DNA of 64,000 nt, from contig JAUCEF010000013.1 of assembly GCA_033558025.1 (NCBI GenBank), positions 1,667,001-1,731,000 of the forward strand. The letters run 5' to 3'. Below the pieces are notes generated by a model. That model was not told the origin of the DNA. It saw nothing but the letters and a program-made list of their open reading frames with translations, and did no database searches. How positions within the stretch are numbered: position 1 is the stretch's first letter; each line of letters begins with the position of its first letter. Shown here one piece after another: positions 1-10,765 of the stretch. The translations under genes were made by a program, and so were the position numbers. Source of the DNA: Phytophthora sp. 'mugwort' (lineage: Eukaryota > Oomycota > Peronosporomycetes > Peronosporales > Peronosporaceae).

Positions 1-3000
1 TCAGTGAGTGATTTCTCATCAGCATTAAACTTATTCTGTAGACAGGAGTTGCTTACTGGATCAAGCACCGCTAGACCGATATTGGACGCATCCATATAGA
101 GTTCTACATCCAGTGTCGGCAGCTATTTAAACATCGCAAGCGGTAATTCAGCAAAGCAGCGATGACTCAAACTGTGCTGAAACCAAACCAGGTCAGGTCG
201 CCCCTGCCGATAGTTTGATTCTGCCAAACTGTTGTGCTGAGTTACATTGCGACTGCAATCTTCGATAAAAAAGTTTAGCTGTTCGTAGGCAGGTAGCAAC
301 ATGACGAATTGAGCCCAGTAACTTAAATAATTCTGTTCTGGTTTGGATGCGTCACCGCGCAGCTGCACCGCCATGACACAATCTCGAGCTTTGGCAATCT
401 TATTTTCTGGAATTGATACAGTGCGCCGCGAGTGTTCCACCTTATCCCCAGTGCCACAATTTCGACGCTCCACTCAGAAAGCTTTGCCTCGTTGATCGAA
501 CATGGCCCTAACACAACAAACATCGCGTGTCTTCATGTAGCTTCAGCAAGTTCTAGCCGGTCGTTGACATCAGGCTCGAGCAAGATATGATCGCCGACCC
601 ACTCATATGGGAAGAAGGGGTCCGGGTCAGTCGAATAGGATACCGATGCTGGAGAATTTCTACCCATTAGCCATGTAATGGCTCGGCCAAAGAGTGCATA
701 GCAAGGTGGCGAACCTGACCAACCAAAAGGACCGACATGTCGATCATGAGAGTGCCGAGTTCTTTCACAGAGGCAGCCATTCTGAAGACTTGGTTTGCGC
801 GTGTCCTTAGGTAACGGAACGCAGTTTTGACGTCTCCATTAAGGACACCCGAATACATCCAGCATGTCCGGTTTGAACTAAGTTCTCGATGCGACGAGCA
901 ATAATTGCGACGGGCTCGTACCTGACCTTTGACACTGATTCGGCAATAAATGCCGAACTTACGGAGTCATCTTTCGGATAAGATACGTCGTGAATTGTGC
1001 GATCCTCTTCCAACGGATCGCCATCTTTCTTCTTAACAGCCCCAAGAGGGCTACAAATGACTTCTGGCCATTGCTCGATAATGTCAGCATCCACAATAAG
1101 GTATTGCCAGTGTTTTGTCCGTCATGGATGCTTCTGGTCATGGCACGCAGGTACCGGCGGCAGGACCCATGATTATTTGTTGGTGGCCGCCGCGGAACCT
1201 TGTTTCCATTCCACGTCGATACCTTTCTCAACAATCTGCACAAGCAGTTCAAGATGCTGGTAGCCGTTCAGAACCGCTCTCAACCGGTCAGGGTCAACGG
1301 CTTTGTTGGGTCTGCTGTCCACCATATCTTCACCACGAAACGAATTGCGTGTCTTCAAGGGACATGTTGTGAGTGCGGATAACGCAAGATAGCGAGTCAC
1401 AGGCTGCCTTGTCAATGGCATACAGCGGCAAGTCGTGGCACCTCGCCCGGTCGAAACCCTTTCTACGGTGCAGAATAAAAATCCTGGCTTCTGCTCGTAG
1501 TAAATGCTCTTCCAGGGCTGCTTGAATCGTTGCACAGAGGCCAACGATAATTTAATTTTTGCGCGATAACAAGGCCTCGATCAACTACCGCTTGCACCCA
1601 CCACTGACAGCGACTTCGACTTAGAGGAAGTGGTATGCTTATCAGCTACTAAGGCGCATGATACCTTGTTGGGCTTGCTCTTTGTGTCTGCGCCGGTTGC
1701 ACAACAAGGCCTCAATCGACAACTGCCTGTGCAACCAACAGTCAGCGGAAGACACTCCGTCCTCCGACTCACGGTAGAATCCACTAACTGCACACAGGTT
1801 ACCTCGTCGACCTTGCTCATTGCTGTGTTCGCGCGAATCGACACGCGCGATTGTTGCAAGCTTGTGTAATCTAGACTGGCCCAACTTGGGCAACACGGTT
1901 TGTACTGCATCACTTAAATTGGTTATGACCTTAACGTTATCTGCAACTCGAGCTCGCGCAGCATGAGCTGCTTTATTGAAGATCGCTGACGAATGGATAC
2001 TTCGTCGGCTTTGCATTAGTGAGTCATTCGTGGCAGGACCAGTCAGAAGGAGTCATAATAGCTTGTGCTCGTCCTTCAGACCCCGAAACGCCTGCCAATT
2101 TCATTTTTGACGACCGCTGGCAACCTCGTGGGAAGAAAATGTCAATGTGAGCTTGGACATCCGCCGTTACCCTCTTCAGCACAACCCGCCTGGGAGAGAT
2201 AACGCATGCACAGATTACGCGACTTGCCGGACGCAGGATCAACCTGCACACGTAATTTGCAGAGAACCTCCTTGAAAATCCGCCCAAAGTGCTTCTTGCC
2301 ATCATTCTTGCGGTCACTATGGCGCTGAGAACCTGAAGCTGCTTGACCTACCGATCGTGCAGACCCAGGCTGCATCTCATGTCGTACACCATCCACCTGT
2401 CGATGTACCTTAATGAGCATCACATCTCTTAGCAATCTGTCGTCAGCAGAGCAGCGCCGTAGAATAGCTCGAAACTCTCCACCTTCGTCCGCTACACCAC
2501 GAAAGTCTCCTAGCACGTCATTTACCCAGTACACTAAGCTAGAAAGATCCTTGGGCGCCCACAATATCTGCTCCAACTTATGATCGATAAAGTTCACAAT
2601 GTTCTCAACTAGTTCGACCAGCTCGGTGCAACAGAACTCGCGGGCGTAGGTGAGAAAAACCCTGGTGGAATCCACAACATCTTCAATACGTGTCGCCGGT
2701 ATTGCTGCCGAAAATTCTGCTGTCCGGACAGATTGTCGTAGTTTGATCCACCTGACGCGATCTAGGCCACCCGCTCATCACGAGACAATCTAGCAAAGTG
2801 CCTGATCGACAGACCACCCGAACCAAAACGAATATCGTATCCCCGTGTTCAGACACGGGTACAACTTTGAACTCACGTCCTCGGACCAAACCAAACTTCT
2901 GCGAAAAAACATTGGCAGACTTACCTTTATGCTTCTCCGACGAGATTTGATTATGTACGAGCACTTGTTCCTCGGACGGTGCAAACTCGTATTTCGACGT

Positions 3001-3084
3001 CTGCTTGCTTTTTGATACGGAAGCCGGTTTCTTCACTCTGATAGGCATAGCAACACCGCCTTCACGTTGTGCCTCGGGCTGCAC
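1..3084 (-). mobile_element. Decayed gag-RT-RNase H retroelement (DIRS-like or Ty3-like)
   Basis: Minus-strand fragments keep the order of one element from high to low coordinates. A gag-like part (about 3084-2030) includes a Cys/His-rich segment near 2190-2260 (LCMRYLSQAGC followed by a further Cys and a His), suggesting a nucleic-acid-binding finger. The RT part follows: the fingers segment with SPLGAVKKKDGDP and a TIHD motif (807-1094), the palm segment GDVKTAFRYL (667-858), then INEAKLSEWSVEI (323-523). The RNase H start, LYMDASNIGLAVLDP, is near 70-120. Every segment is in a different frame, so nothing is translatable. No integrase or tyrosine recombinase is visible because the element runs off the left edge. 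The RT and RNase H wording resembles DIRS-type elements of oomycetes more than Ty3, but I cannot decide by eye. Confidence 0.7.
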
Positions 3085-3344
3085 CTTGGCCTTGGCCTCA
3101 TTGCCTCATTTCTAATTAACAGAAACCGTTCCAGGAGGTCGGGATCATCACTTCATTTTGCCAGTATCGGTGAATCTTGATCCAGAGCATCTCGATAGCA
3201 TTGCCGTTTAGCCTGGGAAGTACTATCGGCATCTTCGGCAGCGGTGGCGTTCTGCGTTCGCTTCGTACCGCTGGCCACGGTATTGTTTGATCTTTTCCCT
3301 CTATTGTCGCGCTCCGCTTCCACTAGAGGCTCTTGACGCTTCCT

Positions 3345-3545
3345 CAGCTCGTTAAATCCACTTCACGCAGCTCATACAAGACTGCTGCATAAACTGCGTA
3401 GTCTTCAATGAATCGGCTATAACAATTCAAACTGCCTAGGAACGATTGCATCGATCTGAGTGATTCCGGGAAAGGTAAATCGGTTAACCTCTTTACGTCC
3501 TTCGGATGTACCTCCAGGCCTTAGTTCAACACTTTATGCCCTAGG
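3345..3545 (-). pseudogene. Ty3-type reverse transcriptase / RNase H linker fragment
   Basis: Read on the minus strand, 3545 to about 3345 gives a Ty3-type RT C-terminal segment: YLGHKVLN, then a stop, then GLEVHPKDVKRLTDLPFPES, RSMQSFLGSLNCYSRFIED and YAAVLYELREVD. This is the LGxxVxxxGlxxxPxKvxxixxxPxP...lrsFLGlxxYYRrFI signature of Ty3 elements. An internal stop and a frame loss at the end show it is dead. It lies directly before, and opposed to, the plus-strand integrase fragment at 3687-4960. Confidence 0.75.
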
Positions 3546-3686
3546 TAATCCCTGGAGGAATGCACGGTTTGGCATAACGATAAACACTCTCAACATACAC
3601 AAAAAGCGTAACCAAATCAACCCGTTGTGTACTGATGTATCCGTTATGTATCCCCTATACCACGACCGATATACGATCAGATATGC

Positions 3687-4960
3687 ATGGCGTATCGAGG
3701 CGACGAAGCCCTGGCACCTCTGGTACGATTCCTGGCCGCTGGCAATGATAACGAGGCCGAGTTGCTCACACCACGCCAGAGAGCCCGGCTTCATCGATAC
3801 GAATGGGTTAATACCCTGCTCTACTATCGAGTACAGCCCCATGATCCTCCTCGTTTGGCATCCTTCGGGAGGCGCACGATGCGCTATCCAGCGGTCACTT
3901 GGACCGCGAGAAGACTTTCATAGCGGTCTCTGAGTAATTTGGGTGGACCCACATGTATAAGTGGGTCGCACAGTACGTGACGACATGTGAAACATGTCAA
4001 CTGGTGAAACCCGCCGGGCTCGCCTTGCTCCTTTGCAGAGCCTGCCCGTTCAAGAGAACTGCTGAAGTCGATGCGTCTGGACTTTATGCTCGGACTTCCA
4101 GCCGACGGTCACGGGAACACTGGCATATTGGTGTTGTGTGCTGTCTGAGCAAGATAGTGCATCTCGCTCCGGTCAAAGACACAGTGACAGGGGTCAGGCT
4201 GCGCCGTTCCTGGATGACGTTTTCCGCCATCATGGTCTGCCGCAGACAATTGTCTCGGATCGTGACTCGCGGTTACCGCTGCGTTCTGGAGAACGCTGTT
4301 TTAACTACTTTGAACGAGGCTGCACATGTCCACTGCCGATCATTCTCAAACGGTTGGCAGACGGAGCGTGTCAACCGAGTGCTTGAGGACACTCTACGCA
4401 GCATCTGTGCAGAATCTCCTCGCACTTGATCAGAACGTCTGCAAGTAGTTGAGTTTGTACACAACAATGCGATTCACGGATCGGCGGGGTATACCCTGTT
4501 CTACCTGAATGGCGTGCGCCATCCACGGGTGCCGCTCACTTTATGAGGCAGCACCCGCCTTTGGTTGTAAGTGGAGGAGAGGCTCGGAAAGCGCTTTCCT
4601 CCCGTGTCTCGGACGTGAGACCGGCTTACTAACGGCAACAAGTGGGGTATTTTATAGACACAAGGTTGAACGTAATCAGCCGTGTCCGTGATGCCATGGC
4701 AGCGCACAAGACAAGCAAAAGGAGTACTCAGACAAACAAGGAGGAGGAAACTTAAACGTGTAATTGTGGGTGACTTAGTCCTACTAGGCACTAGCAACCT
4801 ATCCCTCGCCAGGGTAAGTTCCGTTGGGAGCAACAAGTTGAAGCACCGCTTCATTGAACCCTTCGCGGTCCTGGCCAATCATTGTGCAGTTTGTACGATT
4901 GATCTGCCTAAGTCGATGACGACACACCCGACGTTCCGTGGGCCACCTGAAGCGCTACCA
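3687..4960 (+). pseudogene. Ty3-type integrase remnant (H2C2 finger and catalytic core)
   Basis: Successive frames give TPRQRARLHRYEW and WVNTLLYYRVQPHDPPR (about 3760-3850), the pre-integrase region. The Cys pair of the H2C2 finger follows (QYVTTCETCQLVKPAG, 3970-4020). Catalytic-core pieces are KIVHLAPVKDTVTG and, in another frame, FLDDVFRHHGLPQTIVSDRD (4205-4270), carrying the second core Asp. The QTERVNRVLEDTLRSIC segment (4360-4410) carries the Glu region. The C-terminal part SSVGSNKLKHRFIEPFAVLA (4815-4875) is an SH3-like tail. At least three frameshifts are needed to join these, so it is non-functional. The parent would be an LTR retrotransposon of Ty3 type. Confidence 0.85.
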
Positions 4961-6600
4961 TGATCTGCAGGGCTCGGCAGCCCCGCAGGCCCCAGCCCCT
5001 GGAAGCGAGGCTGCGACTCTCCCGTCTGAGAGTTCCCAAGTCCAGGAGCCCAGGTCCTCGCGAGACCGCGGAAGGGGCTCCATACGAAGGAACCCCGTCT
5101 GTATACGACGCGTATGAGCCATGTGATACGGCTAGGAGTACGCAGGAATCGCTCCCGCCTGGGCCACAGGCCGCAGGAGGTGCCGAAGGAGGTACATATC
5201 CCGCTGGACTCAGCCCACGGACACCCAAAGGGCATTCAGACGTCGGAAGGCCTCGCCCACGTCATTGGTCCGACTGTCGACCCGACCTTCAAGGGCCGAT
5301 AACGCGTCGGCCAGACGATTTACGTCGTCACGAATCGGCCCAAGGATCCCGGAGTTCCCGGCCTGGGCGGCAGCAGCCCCGCCCTCACCGAGGCCAAGCG
5401 CAATCTCAATCGAAAGACTCGGCGACGAAGAACGGCGCCTTCAACGGTCCGAGGTGGAGTCGAAGGTGGCACACCAGGTCATGAGACAGGCCGAAGGGGC
5501 GGTGCCTCATACTCATACTCGTACAACGGCGCCGCCACCTCTCATTGACCGCAATGCGGAGACACACCACGTGGAGGGTGTGCTCCAGGAGCGGCGCGTT
5601 CACGAGAAGCGCGCCAGCTCCGCGTGAAGTAGAGCGAGCACTCGGGGCTGAGTTCTCCTGGGACGATTGAACGCCCCCCCCATGCTGATTGCCCGAAGGC
5701 TGTCTCGATCTGGGACAGAATCGTCGACGGCTTCGTAAATAGTTCGGGCTTTCTTGCTCGAAGAGGATGTGAGCGTAGAGCCAAGACCATATTCGCGCTC
5801 ATCATGAGCGCTAGAAGCAGGATGCCTCTGCAGTTCTCGAGATAGCTGCCGTTTGCCTACCACATGGGCAAACTCAATGCGGAGATCTCGGAGGTCAAGA
5901 ATGGGCTCCAGTGTGAGGTCCTGCCGGAGAACATGAGGTTGTCCTTGTGAGCAGCATGTAGCTGCCCACCTCCAGAGGACGGCCTCAGCCTTTTGGAAGG
6001 AGTCACAGTGAGGGGTATCACGGCTGGGTAGCCCCACACAGGTCGAAGACCCGACCGGAGCTCTAGCTTCTTTCGCCAGCTCGTGAACTCCTTAAGAGGA
6101 ATGTTGTGTCAGGAGCACGCATCTAGTAATAGTAACGTTCTATTGGAGCAGGGGCTGCTTGGCCACCAAATGGCGCTCATACGCGCCCCTAGAAAAGCGC
6201 CTGCCGAGAAGCAAGCGAGGCGGCTGGAGTTGACCCATGTAGGCGTCAGCTCCGTGGGACTCCTCTGGAGGGAAGTACCTGGATCGTAAGGCGGTCCCCA
6301 CGAACAGGTGAAGAATACTACTTCACAGGCGACCGGGTCGCCAGGGCACGCACTCCCTTTTGACGAGCAGCCTGGTACTCCGACTGTTGCCTGTCGAGAT
6401 GGTTAGAGATCTCTCGGTCGACTTGGCCCTCTTCCTCCCCGTCGGCAGAAGAGCTAAAGAGACCCTTATTCGTATAAGCGATGGCCCCAACTCTTCACGG
6501 AGTGGAGACTGCGAAGCCACCCGCCGTTTACGGCTGACTTCCGAGGCTGCTGCTGCCTTCGCAGCCTTGACGCATTGAGCGGGGTAAAACACTACTTCTC
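4960..6600 (+). mobile_element. 3' tail of the Ty3-type element, with chromodomain-like remnant
   Basis: After the integrase tail the sequence is GC-rich and Pro/Arg/Ser-rich in all frames (4960-5480). At 5540-5640 the plus strand reads LIDRNAETHHVEGVLQERRV, resembling the start of a chromodomain (HVExLLxxRR) as found at the C-terminus of oomycete Ty3 pol proteins, but it stops before the YLVKWRGY core. From 5650 to 6600 I see no protein I recognise, although the frames are fairly open. It may be the untranslated 3' part or LTR of the same element. An AATAAA-like signal occurs just beyond, near 6668. Confidence 0.4.
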
Positions 6601-7330
6601 CGGCTCACTTCAAAATGCCGGCTCGGTTATGTAAAGTCGTGCATAAACGCATTTTCTAACGTGATTGAATAAAAATGTTGAAAGCGAACGCTTAGTTCCA
6701 GTCCACTAATTCGCTGCTGGTAGAGACTAACTCGCCGCAAATCGCACAGTACTCACTCTGCTTTCCTCGCGCCACCTGAAATAACGCGCCCGATGCCTAG
6801 AGTCCCAGGGCAAGCCGATGTATCGCCTGCTACACGCCTACGTGTCGCCTTTTTTCTCGCTGAGCGCAGTGTTCGCGGTAGACTCCTGCAAGGAACGATC
6901 CGCGCGGCCCGGCAGAATTCTCACTTCGCCACAAGACGGCGAAGAAGATTTGGAGTGCTCGTGTCGACGTGGCGGTCATGGCAGCTTCGAGGCGACTGCA
7001 GCCAAAACAAGGCATTGGTTTGTCGCCTGAAGAAGTGGCAGGACGTATTCAAGCGGTCCCGCTTGCCAACGCCAGACGCAGCGAGCACTGGCTGCTGCGG
7101 CAGGGATTCCTCGCTCTACTCTACAGCGCCATCTTAGCGATTACCCGCTTCGCCGCGACTCGACGCATGTAAAACCGACGATCACTACTGCGCACAAGTC
7201 GAAGAGCCTTCAATGAGTGTTGTCGCATGTGGGCATTCCGCTAGGTATTGTACTGATTAATTGATATTTTAATCAAAACTAATTTAATCCGAGACTAATT
7301 AATATTGTTAAGCGAATTTCTGTCAACGTT
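6601..7330. other. Gene-poor stretch, no supported feature
   Basis: Short open frames are present (for example 6793-7137 on the plus strand), but they are Arg/Ser-rich, overlap open frames in other phases, and match no family I know. The right part (7240-7330) is AT-rich. I see no promoter, repeat or RNA gene. Confidence 0.4.
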
Positions 7331-7339
7331 TATATAGGT

Positions 7340-8244
7340 AGCCGAATGTACTGCATGCATCACATGTACGACTTCGTACTTGTCGATGAGAAGTGGTTTA
7401 GCCTCTACAAAGGGACCACGAAATTTTATCTGACAGCTACAGAACAGTTACCCTACCGTCCGTGGCCAACAAGAGGTATATCGGTAAGATTATGTTTCTG
7501 GCTGCGGTAGCGTGCCCTCGCCTCGACTGTCATCGGTAACAGTTATTTGGTCGTAAGTTGGGCATCTGGCCTATTGTGGAACACACAGAGGCTCTTCTCA
7601 CCTCCATGAACTGACCTAAGGGCACCATGATACGAAGAGTGTATCTATGACAAGGTCAGTTTACCGCAAGTTTATTGTAGAAAAGGTTTTCCTGCTATTC
7701 GAGCCCAGATGCCAGGTAATTGTTATCTCCTCCTTTTTGTATCGAGCTGACTAATTAATTATGTTTTGTAGTTCACAGATGCTCTGCTGTGTTTATCCAG
7801 CAGGACAAAGCTGGTCCACACATACTCGAAAACGATGTTGAACTTGAGAAAGCAGGAAGAGTTGATGGTTGGAAGATCAAGATGCGAGGCCAATCACCTC
7901 GGTCTCCCGATCTAAATGTACTGGGATTGGACTACTTTGCTTCAATTCAAGAGCTGCAATATCGTGAAGATACCTACGAAACGGACAGCCTCATCGCTGC
8001 TGTTCAAAAGGCATTTGAGGAGCTAAGGTGGCGGACACTCCACAAGTGTTTTGTCACCCTTCCGAAAGTGATGGAGGTTATCCTGCGGAGCGGTGGAGGG
8101 AATGAATTCAAGCTTCGGCGTGTTAGTAAAGAAGTTGCCATTAATGGGAGAATGACAATGTCCGTGGCAGTGGCAACGGACGCCGTGATGAGCGGCTACA
8201 TGCAGTTGTACGCCAAAGTTGAAGTGTTAATTCCATCTGTTTGA
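7340..8244 (+). pseudogene. Tc1/mariner-type transposase remnant
   Basis: Near 7365-7420 the plus strand reads YDFVLVDEKWFSLYKG, the first catalytic Asp motif (VDEKWF) of Tc1/mariner DDE transposases. From 7789 a frame reads FIQQDKAGPHI, the second catalytic Asp motif ((Q)QDxAxPH), followed by SPRSPDLNVLGLDYFASIQ. That last piece is the SPDLNxxDxxFW-type third motif with D in the third position. A 151-aa frame then continues to 8244. The two halves are separated by frameshifts and stops (7440-7780), and the N-terminal HTH region is missing. TA-flanked inverted repeats were not found. Confidence 0.8.
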
Positions 8245-8838
8245 TCGAGTAATTTTAGCTAATTCATTACTCGTCGATGATTAGATTATTGATTTGCGCT
8301 TATTACCTGGAGTTCAACAATAAACCTCACGTCGGTCTCTTCCAACTTGTAGCGCATCTCCTCCACTGTACCAAATGGGAACGCACCCAACAGTTTCTAA
8401 CCTTATGGTCCCCTTGTCCCTAAAATTTGGTAAAATATCGCTAAAAATTGACTAAATTGCAAAAAAACTGATGCCCATGTGAAAGCGCTGGCTTTGAGCG
8501 AAGCGATCTTTTTCGAGGCTGACGTGTAGGCAACTAAGAAAATATGTTTATAGCTGTGGGATATCGAGGGCTTTGTGGTGAGTGTCTAGAGGCGAGTTCT
8601 AGTTCCTGTTATTGCTCACCATGTGCAAGTTGCATTATGAACTGGGCCGGAGAAGTAAGACTGTTGCCAGGAATCCTGAATATATGTTTCCTGAAGGTCA
8701 TCTCAATAAAGTCCTTTCATTGGCCAAAATCCACACTAATTGGTGTGGTGCACAGCTTTTAGTAGTGTGGCGCGCCGCCCAGCCAAAGATTCCTTCGCCG
8801 CACTCCCATTCAAAGTCGTAGTGTCCGATCCATTCAGC
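8245..8838. promoter_or_regulatory. Upstream region of CCT4, with a candidate initiator
   Basis: No coding sequence is supported here. Between 8400 and 8480 it is AT-rich (possible transposon end). At 8800-8816, about 22-39 bp before the CCT4 ATG, a CTCCCATTCAAAG stretch loosely resembles the oomycete initiator (Y-T-C-A-N-T-Y-Y-like, pyrimidine-rich around CATT). This is inference from position and composition only. Confidence 0.3.
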
Positions 8839-10553
8839 ATGGCTGCCCCCGCAACGATCGCACGCCCCACGGGCGAGACCCTGCGCGGGAAGCAGAAGGA
8901 GAAGGACGTACGTATGTCCAACATCATCGCCGCCAAAGGTGCGTCCCCGTAGTCTCCGTCTACAACCTACAACTGATCTTCTTGTGTTTGGGTTATGCTA
9001 TATTACAATTTATTAACCGCGAGTGTTGTATCCATCTCTATTCTTTCACAGCCATCGCTAACGCGATCCGTACGAGTCTGGGCCCACGCGGTATGGACAA
9101 GATGATCCAGCAGGGCAATGGAGAGGTCATCATCTCGAACGACGGCGCCACGATCCTGAGCCAGATGCAGGTGTACCACCCCACGGCCAAGATGCTCGTG
9201 GACCTGTCCAAGTCCCAGGACATTGAGGCCGGAGACGGCACTACCAGTGTCTGCGTCATTGCCGGCGCGCTACTCAGCGCCTGCGAGGATCTGCTGCTTA
9301 AGGGCATTCACCCTACCAACATCTCGGAGGCCTTTGGACTCGCGGCCGTCAAGGCCGAGGAGATCCTCACGGAGATTTCCAAGCCTGTGGAGCTCGCTAA
9401 CCGAGAGGAACTCATCAATTGTGTTAACACATCGCTGTCCTCCAAGGTCATTTCGGAGTACGCGGACCGCTTGTCCCCCATTGCTGTGGACGCTGTGCTC
9501 AAGGTCATTGATATTGACACAGCCACCAACGTGGACTTGAACACCGTACGCGTGGTGAAGCAGCTCGGTGGCACGATCGACGACTCAGAGCTTGTGGAGG
9601 GACTCGTGTTCAGCAAAGGCTTTGACAAGACAGCTGCTGGCTCGGCCTCGACGACTATTGAGAACGCCAAAATTGCGCTCATTCAGTTCTGTCTGTCAGC
9701 GCCTAAGGCAGACATGGAGAGCAACGTGGTGATTAACGACTACGCTGCCATGGACCGTATTCTACGTGAGGAACGCAAGTACATTTTAAACCTTTGCAAG
9801 AGAGTGAAGAAGTCGGGCGCCAATGTGCTGCTGATCCAAAAGAGCATCCTGCGTGATGCCACCAACGACTTGTCGCTCCACTTCCTGGCCAAGATGGGCA
9901 TTCGCGTCATCACGGACATTGAGCGTAACGACATTGAGCACATTGCCACCACGCTGGGCTGCCTGCCCGTGGCGAATATCGAGTACCTGACTCCGGAGAA
10001 GCTTGGTACCGCTGGTCTGGTACAGGAGGAGAACCTGGGCGGCCACAAGGTCGTAAAGATCACGGAGATTGTGAACCCGGGTAAAACCATGTCGATCCTG
10101 GTGCGTGGCTCTAACAAACTGGTGCTGGAGGAAGCTGAGCGTTCGCTGCACGACGCTCTATGTGTCGTCCGCTCGCTGGTCAAGAAGCGCTTCCTGATTT
10201 GTGGCGGTGGCGCTCCAGAAATTCAGGTGGCTCAGAAGCTGGCTGCCTATGGGCGTACGTTGGAAGGCACGGCTAGTTATTGCTTGCAGTCTTTTGCCGA
10301 CGCGATGGAAGTGGTGCCGTACACGCTCGCAGAGAACGCTGGTCTTCATCCTATTGGTATTGTCACGGAGTTGCGTGCCAAGCACGCACAGGGACACACG
10401 AGCATGGGCATTAATGTGCGCAAGGGCGCCATTAGTGATATGTATGAGCTCAATGTGCTGCAGCCGCTGCTGGTCAACACGAGTGAGATCGCGCTAGCCA
10501 CGGAATGCGTGCGCATGATCCTCAAGATTGACGACATCGTCATGGTCCGGTAA
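8839..10553 (+). CDS. CCT4: T-complex protein 1 subunit delta (CCT4)
   Basis: Subunit of the cytosolic CCT/TRiC chaperonin, the ATP-driven double ring that folds actin, tubulin and other proteins. Two exons, 8839-8938 and 9052-10553, with a 113-nt GT-AG intron (8939-9051), give 533 aa, the normal family length. The splice joins SNIIAAK to [18 protein letters not shown], exactly the conserved group II chaperonin start. Visible motifs are NDGATIL (63-69) and GDGTTSV (94-100) in the ATP site, LVEGLVF and IQFCLSAPK in the apical domain, [19 protein letters not shown] and GGGAPE (418-423). [27 protein letters not shown] and [14 protein letters not shown] point to the delta paralogue. The frame is intact. 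It converges on the GMC pseudogene, 212 bp away. Confidence 0.97.
8939..9051 (+). other. CCT4 intron 1
   Basis: 113-nt spliceosomal intron starting GTGCGT and ending TTTCACAG. Skipping it restores the conserved N-terminus; without it the frame ends a few codons after SNIIAAK. Confidence 0.92.
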
Positions 10554-10765
10554 ATAGTTAGCTGATCGAAGAGCCGTCTGCCTACTGCTTACACTGTGGG
10601 GCTGGACTGCTCCTGCTCGAGGTGGTGAGTTGCTGTGGCAATGACAGCTTGTGATGACAAGCAATGAACGAGCTGCTTCCACGGATTCATTACCACGAAC
10701 AAGTACTATTGTGATTGGCATTTCTGTTTTTGTTTTTTTGTGTTCCTTCCAGACAAAGACGCATT

